Assembly (NCBI RefSeq): GCF_016775475.1
Contig: NZ_JAEUXJ010000008.1
Location: 165,182-229,181 of the forward strand
DNA length: 64,000 bases
Origin: Belnapia mucosa
GTDB taxonomy: Bacteria > Pseudomonadota > Alphaproteobacteria > Acetobacterales > Acetobacteraceae
Reading direction: 5' to 3'
Part shown: one piece after another, positions 62,032-64,000 of the stretch
Position numbering within the stretch: the first letter of the stretch is position 1
Layout of the letters: each line of letters starts with the position of its first letter
Notes under the pieces: model-generated
Told to the model about the DNA's origin: nothing
Seen by the model: only the letters and a program-made list of their open reading frames with translations
Databases searched by the model: none
Made by a program: the position numbers and the translations under genes

Positions 62032-62466
62032 TCAGCCATCAAAGCGAAGTTCGAGGAGATCGACCTCGCGCATCAGCCGATGTGCGGTCTCGGTGCCAAT
62101 CCTCCTGCTGCGAAGCAGCCCAGTGATGACGCCCCGCTCGGCCTTCAGCGCTGCGAGCATCATTTCCCGTTCCGCCGCCTCGCTACGCCGTGCCAGCGCC
62201 GCCTCCTCCCCATCTCCGCTCCGGTGGTCGATACGCAAGCGGTAAAACCCCATGATCCGCGCGGCCGCCGCGACGGTCACGTCCGCATCCGTCCGCCCTG
62301 AGGCCAGCGCATGCTGGGTGCGTTCCACCGCTGTTATGGCAGCCTGGGCCGCCACCACGCGCGCCCGGTCCTCTTGTTCTACCTGACTTTGGTCAGCCGG
62401 CATCTGCAGCCCCTGCAGGAGAAGCGGCAGCCCGATGCTTGCTGTGATGAGCGAAAGGATGATCAC
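62032..62466 (-). pseudogene. C-terminal fragment of a Na+/H+ antiporter (CPA1 family), truncated by IS481
   Basis: 144 codons up to the IS481 end at 62467. It begins inside a membrane helix (VIILSLITASIGLPLLLQGLQMP) and continues as a charged cytosolic tail (EDRARVVAAQAAITAVERTQ...ALKAERGVITGLLRSRRIGTETAHRLMREVDLLELRFDG). A final helix followed by a basic/acidic tail ending LxxELDLxExR is typical of bacterial CPA1 antiporters. The GTG at the junction is accidental; the five-prime nine-tenths of the gene is not in the window. Confidence 0.58.
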
Positions 62467-62585
62467 TGTTTGATCCCAGGGTTTGATGGTGCAGTCTTCC
62501 AGCAGGCGTGGAAGGACGCGCTATGGGCCAAGTTCAGCATGGGAGCGCCACAACGACAGCGGCGGTCCGTCGAGCGATACAGCTG

Positions 62586-62760
62586 TGAGTATATCGGTGC
62601 GGTCTGGAGGGTCTGACCCTCGATACAGCTGACTTCGTGTCATGACTTTGATGTGTCGACCCTCCAGGCTGCAGCTGGCTGTCGAGCGGATCGTGACTTC
62701 ATAGGAGCTTGAGGGTCACCCTCCCATCACAGTTCTGTCCGCCCGCTCGACGGCCAGGCC
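62586..62760 (+). ncRNA. Candidate bridge RNA (seekRNA) of the IS110 element
   Basis: Two long stems can be drawn. Stem 1: 62604-62613 with 62658-62667, 10 perfect pairs. Its loop holds CGATACAGCTG (62621-62631), identical to the left insertion junction (62575-62585), and TCATGACTTTGATG (62640-62653), matching 11 of 14 bases of the reverse complement of the sequence across the insertion point. Stem 2: 62675-62689 with 62743-62757, 14 Watson-Crick pairs and one G-U. Its loop holds ATAGGAGC (62701-62708), identical to the element's right end (63863-63870), and TCACAG (62727-62732), reverse complement of the left end (CTGTGA, 62583-62588). Order and placement (target loop, then donor loop, upstream of the transposase) fit the published IS110 bridge RNA design. 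RNA ends are approximate. Confidence 0.82.
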
Positions 62761-62786
62761 CTTTGTTTGGCTTGGAGCGCCTCACC

Positions 62787-63857
62787 ATGAGCGAGACCAC
62801 GTCCAGTACCGCCATTATCATCGGCGTTGATACCCATAAGCTTACCCATGCCGCCGTGGCGATCAGCGCACTCGGCGCCCGCCTCGGCAGCCTGACCATC
62901 CCGGCCAACAGTCGAGGCTACCAAGCTCTGCAGGCTTGGGCTCGGTCCCTGGGAGTCATTCGCGCCTTTGGCATCGAAGGCACCAGCTCCTATGGCGCTG
63001 GCCTGTCCCGCTTCCTGTGCGAGCACGATCAGCCCGTGTTCGAGGTCAACCACCCTAATCGCCAGCTGCGACGCCAGAAAGGTAAGGACGATACGCTCGA
63101 CGCCGAGGGTGCCGCCCGCAGCGTCCTGGCTGGCCAGGCCACCGCAGCACCGAAGCCCGGCACGAGCGCGGTCGAGATGATCCGCCACCTCAAGGTGGCC
63201 CGTGACACCGCGGTCAAGGCTCGGAGCCAAGCCATACAAACGCTCAGAGCCGTTATCGTCAGCGCGCCTGCGGTGCTGCGTGAGCAACTCGACAGCATCT
63301 CCGGAAAGATGACGCTGCTCCGCCACCTCGCTGCTCTGCGTCCAGGTCCACTGACCTCGACGACGGCCTCCGCCAAGGCCAGCCTGCGGGCCATCGCCCG
63401 GCGCTGGCTGACCCTCAACGAAGAAATCAAAACCCATGACGCTCATCTCGATCAGCTGACAAGCCAACTTGCTCCTGAACTGGTACAGGCGCACGGCATG
63501 GGCGCGGGCACCGCTGCCGAGATGCTGCTGCTCGTTGGGGACAACCGCGAGCGCATCCACTCCGAGGCAGCCATGGCTAAGCTATGCGGCGTCTGCCCGA
63601 TCCCAGCGTCCAGCGGCAAGACCAGCCGACACCGGCTCAACCGCGGCGGCAACCGCCAGGCCAATGCCGCCCTCTACCGTGTGGTCATCGTGCGCATGCG
63701 CGCTCACCAGCCCACCCTTGACTACGTCAAGCGACGTACCGCCGAGGGGAAGAGCAAGCCCGAGATCATCCGATGCCTTAAGCGCTTTATAGCCCGCGAG
63801 ATCTTTGGCTATCTCTGTCGCCCATCAAGCGCCCAATCCTCACCAGCAGGACCTTGA
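62787..63857 (+). CDS. IS110 family DEDD transposase (bridge-RNA-guided recombinase)
   Basis: 356 residues from ATG 62787; the frame is open to 62709, but that part overlaps the bridge RNA. RuvC-like domain: IIGVDTHKLTHAAVA (Asp), AFGIEGTSSYGAGL (Glu) and GKDDTLDAEGAARSVLAG (Asp pair). A long helical middle precedes the transposase-20 domain: VQAHGMGAGTAAEMLLLVGD, then CPIPASSGKTSRHRLNRGGNRQANAALYRV with the catalytic Ser and the conserved basic GGNRQAN. Complete and undamaged. In this family it cuts and joins donor and target paired to the element's RNA. Confidence 0.95.
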   Translation: MSETTSSTAIIIGVDTHKLTHAAVAISALGARLGSLTIPANSRGYQALQAWARSLGVIRAFGIEGTSSYGAGLSRFLCEHDQPVFEVNHPNRQLRRQKGKDDTLDAEGAARSVLAGQATAAPKPGTSAVEMIRHLKVARDTAVKARSQAIQTLRAVIVSAPAVLREQLDSISGKMTLLRHLAALRPGPLTSTTASAKASLRAIARRWLTLNEEIKTHDAHLDQLTSQLAPELVQAHGMGAGTAAEMLLLVGDNRERIHSEAAMAKLCGVCPIPASSGKTSRHRLNRGGNRQANAALYRVVIVRMRAHQPTLDYVKRRTAEGKSKPEIIRCLKRFIAREIFGYLCRPSSAQSSPAGP

Positions 63858-64000
63858 CCAATATAGGAGCATCATAGTCAAGAGAGCCTGAGAGGGCTCG
63901 CCAAGCGCTACGGGATCAACCTCAAGACGGTGGCCAAGTGGCGCAAGCGCGCCTTTGTGGCCGACCTGCCTACCGGGCCAAAGAGGCCGACGTCGACGGT

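Larger units (their letters stand above)
62583..63872 (+). mobile_element. IS110 family insertion sequence (intact, IS110 group)
   Basis: Defined by restoring the IS481 reading frame: GCGATACAG (to 62582) joins CATAGTCAAG (from 63873), giving codons for AIQHSQ exactly as in the copy at 16195-16215. About 1,290 bp, no inverted repeats, no visible target duplication beyond one or two ambiguous bases. A long non-coding left end (about 200 nt) and a short right end (15 nt) are features of the IS110 group. Confidence 0.93.
62467..64000 (+). mobile_element. IS481 family insertion sequence, interrupted by IS110 (runs off the window)
   Basis: The left end TGTTTGATCCCAGGGTTTG matches the outer end of the truncated copy at 16301-16319. 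The transposase starts at ATG 62523 (GQVQHGSATTTAAVRRAIQ) and is cut at 62582. It resumes at 63873 with HSQESLRGLAKRYGINLKTVAKWRKR and continues in frame to the window end (64000). Without the IS110 the gene would be open, so the IS110 killed it. Confidence 0.88.

Noticed and set aside
1..64000. CRISPR arrays, tRNA or rRNA genes
   Set aside because: No regularly spaced short repeats and no cloverleaf or rRNA-like stretch was seen by eye; a tRNAscan/Infernal run would be decisive.

Overview
The window is GC-rich DNA with the gene content of an alphaproteobacterium, most likely an Acetobacteraceae member of the Roseomonas type. That is an inference from codon use and content: six intact and one decayed tripartite tricarboxylate transporter (TctC/Bug) binding proteins, DUF3182, DUF2332, a coupled streptogramin-lyase-like protein and cytochrome c, and DUF3489/serine-recombinase units. 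No rRNA, tRNA or CRISPR array was seen. The density of insertion sequences and broken genes marks an accessory region: a plasmid, an integrated element, or a chromosomal graveyard of mobile DNA.

Layout. 1-11.4 kb: the end of a pyruvate-oxidase-like gene, an aminotransferase, a dCMP deaminase, a membrane-anchored coiled-coil protein, a GlsB-type stress protein, a coupled DUF3182/hydrolase pair, DUF2332, a TctC protein and an amino-acid binding protein. 11.4-21 kb: a decayed DUF3489-serine recombinase unit, catalase-like peroxidase, acetyltransferase, CsbD-type protein, a truncated IS481, histidine phosphatase, the lyase-like/cytochrome c pair, and an acetamidase between two recombinase remnants. 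21-34 kb: TctC, two MFS exporters, a type IA topoisomerase, a second near-identical dCMP deaminase, a serine hydrolase, and a TPR-glycosyltransferase. 34-46.9 kb: an unusual secreted-toxin-like protein (aerolysin-like module, RTX repeats, lipase), an IS630, a dead amidohydrolase, TctC, DUF3489 remnants, a metallo-hydrolase, dodecin and an esterase. 46.9-50.8 kb: an IS66 with its 8-bp target duplication, itself split by an IS1111-type element, all inside a recombinase remnant. 51-64 kb: AI-2E transporter, second IS630, several TctC proteins, flavin monooxygenases and an amidohydrolase, then an IS481 that truncated a Na+/H+ antiporter and was in turn split by an intact IS110.

The most informative piece is the 62.58-63.87 kb IS110. 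Its roughly 200-nt left non-coding end folds, by eye, into two long stem-loops. The loop of the first carries segments matching the two sides of the site where the element sits; the loop of the second carries segments matching the element's own two ends. This is the design of an IS110 bridge RNA (seekRNA), and because the element interrupts a recognisable gene the target can be read directly. Second is the 34.5-36.7 kb toxin-like fusion. Third is the repeated, decaying DUF3489-recombinase unit with its conserved leader.

The metabolic genes suggest a scavenger of organic acids and amides: many solitary TctC-type receptors (no TctA/TctB here), amidohydrolases, luciferase-like monooxygenases, acetamidase/formamidase and esterases. 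All calls are from reading the sequence; no database search was run.
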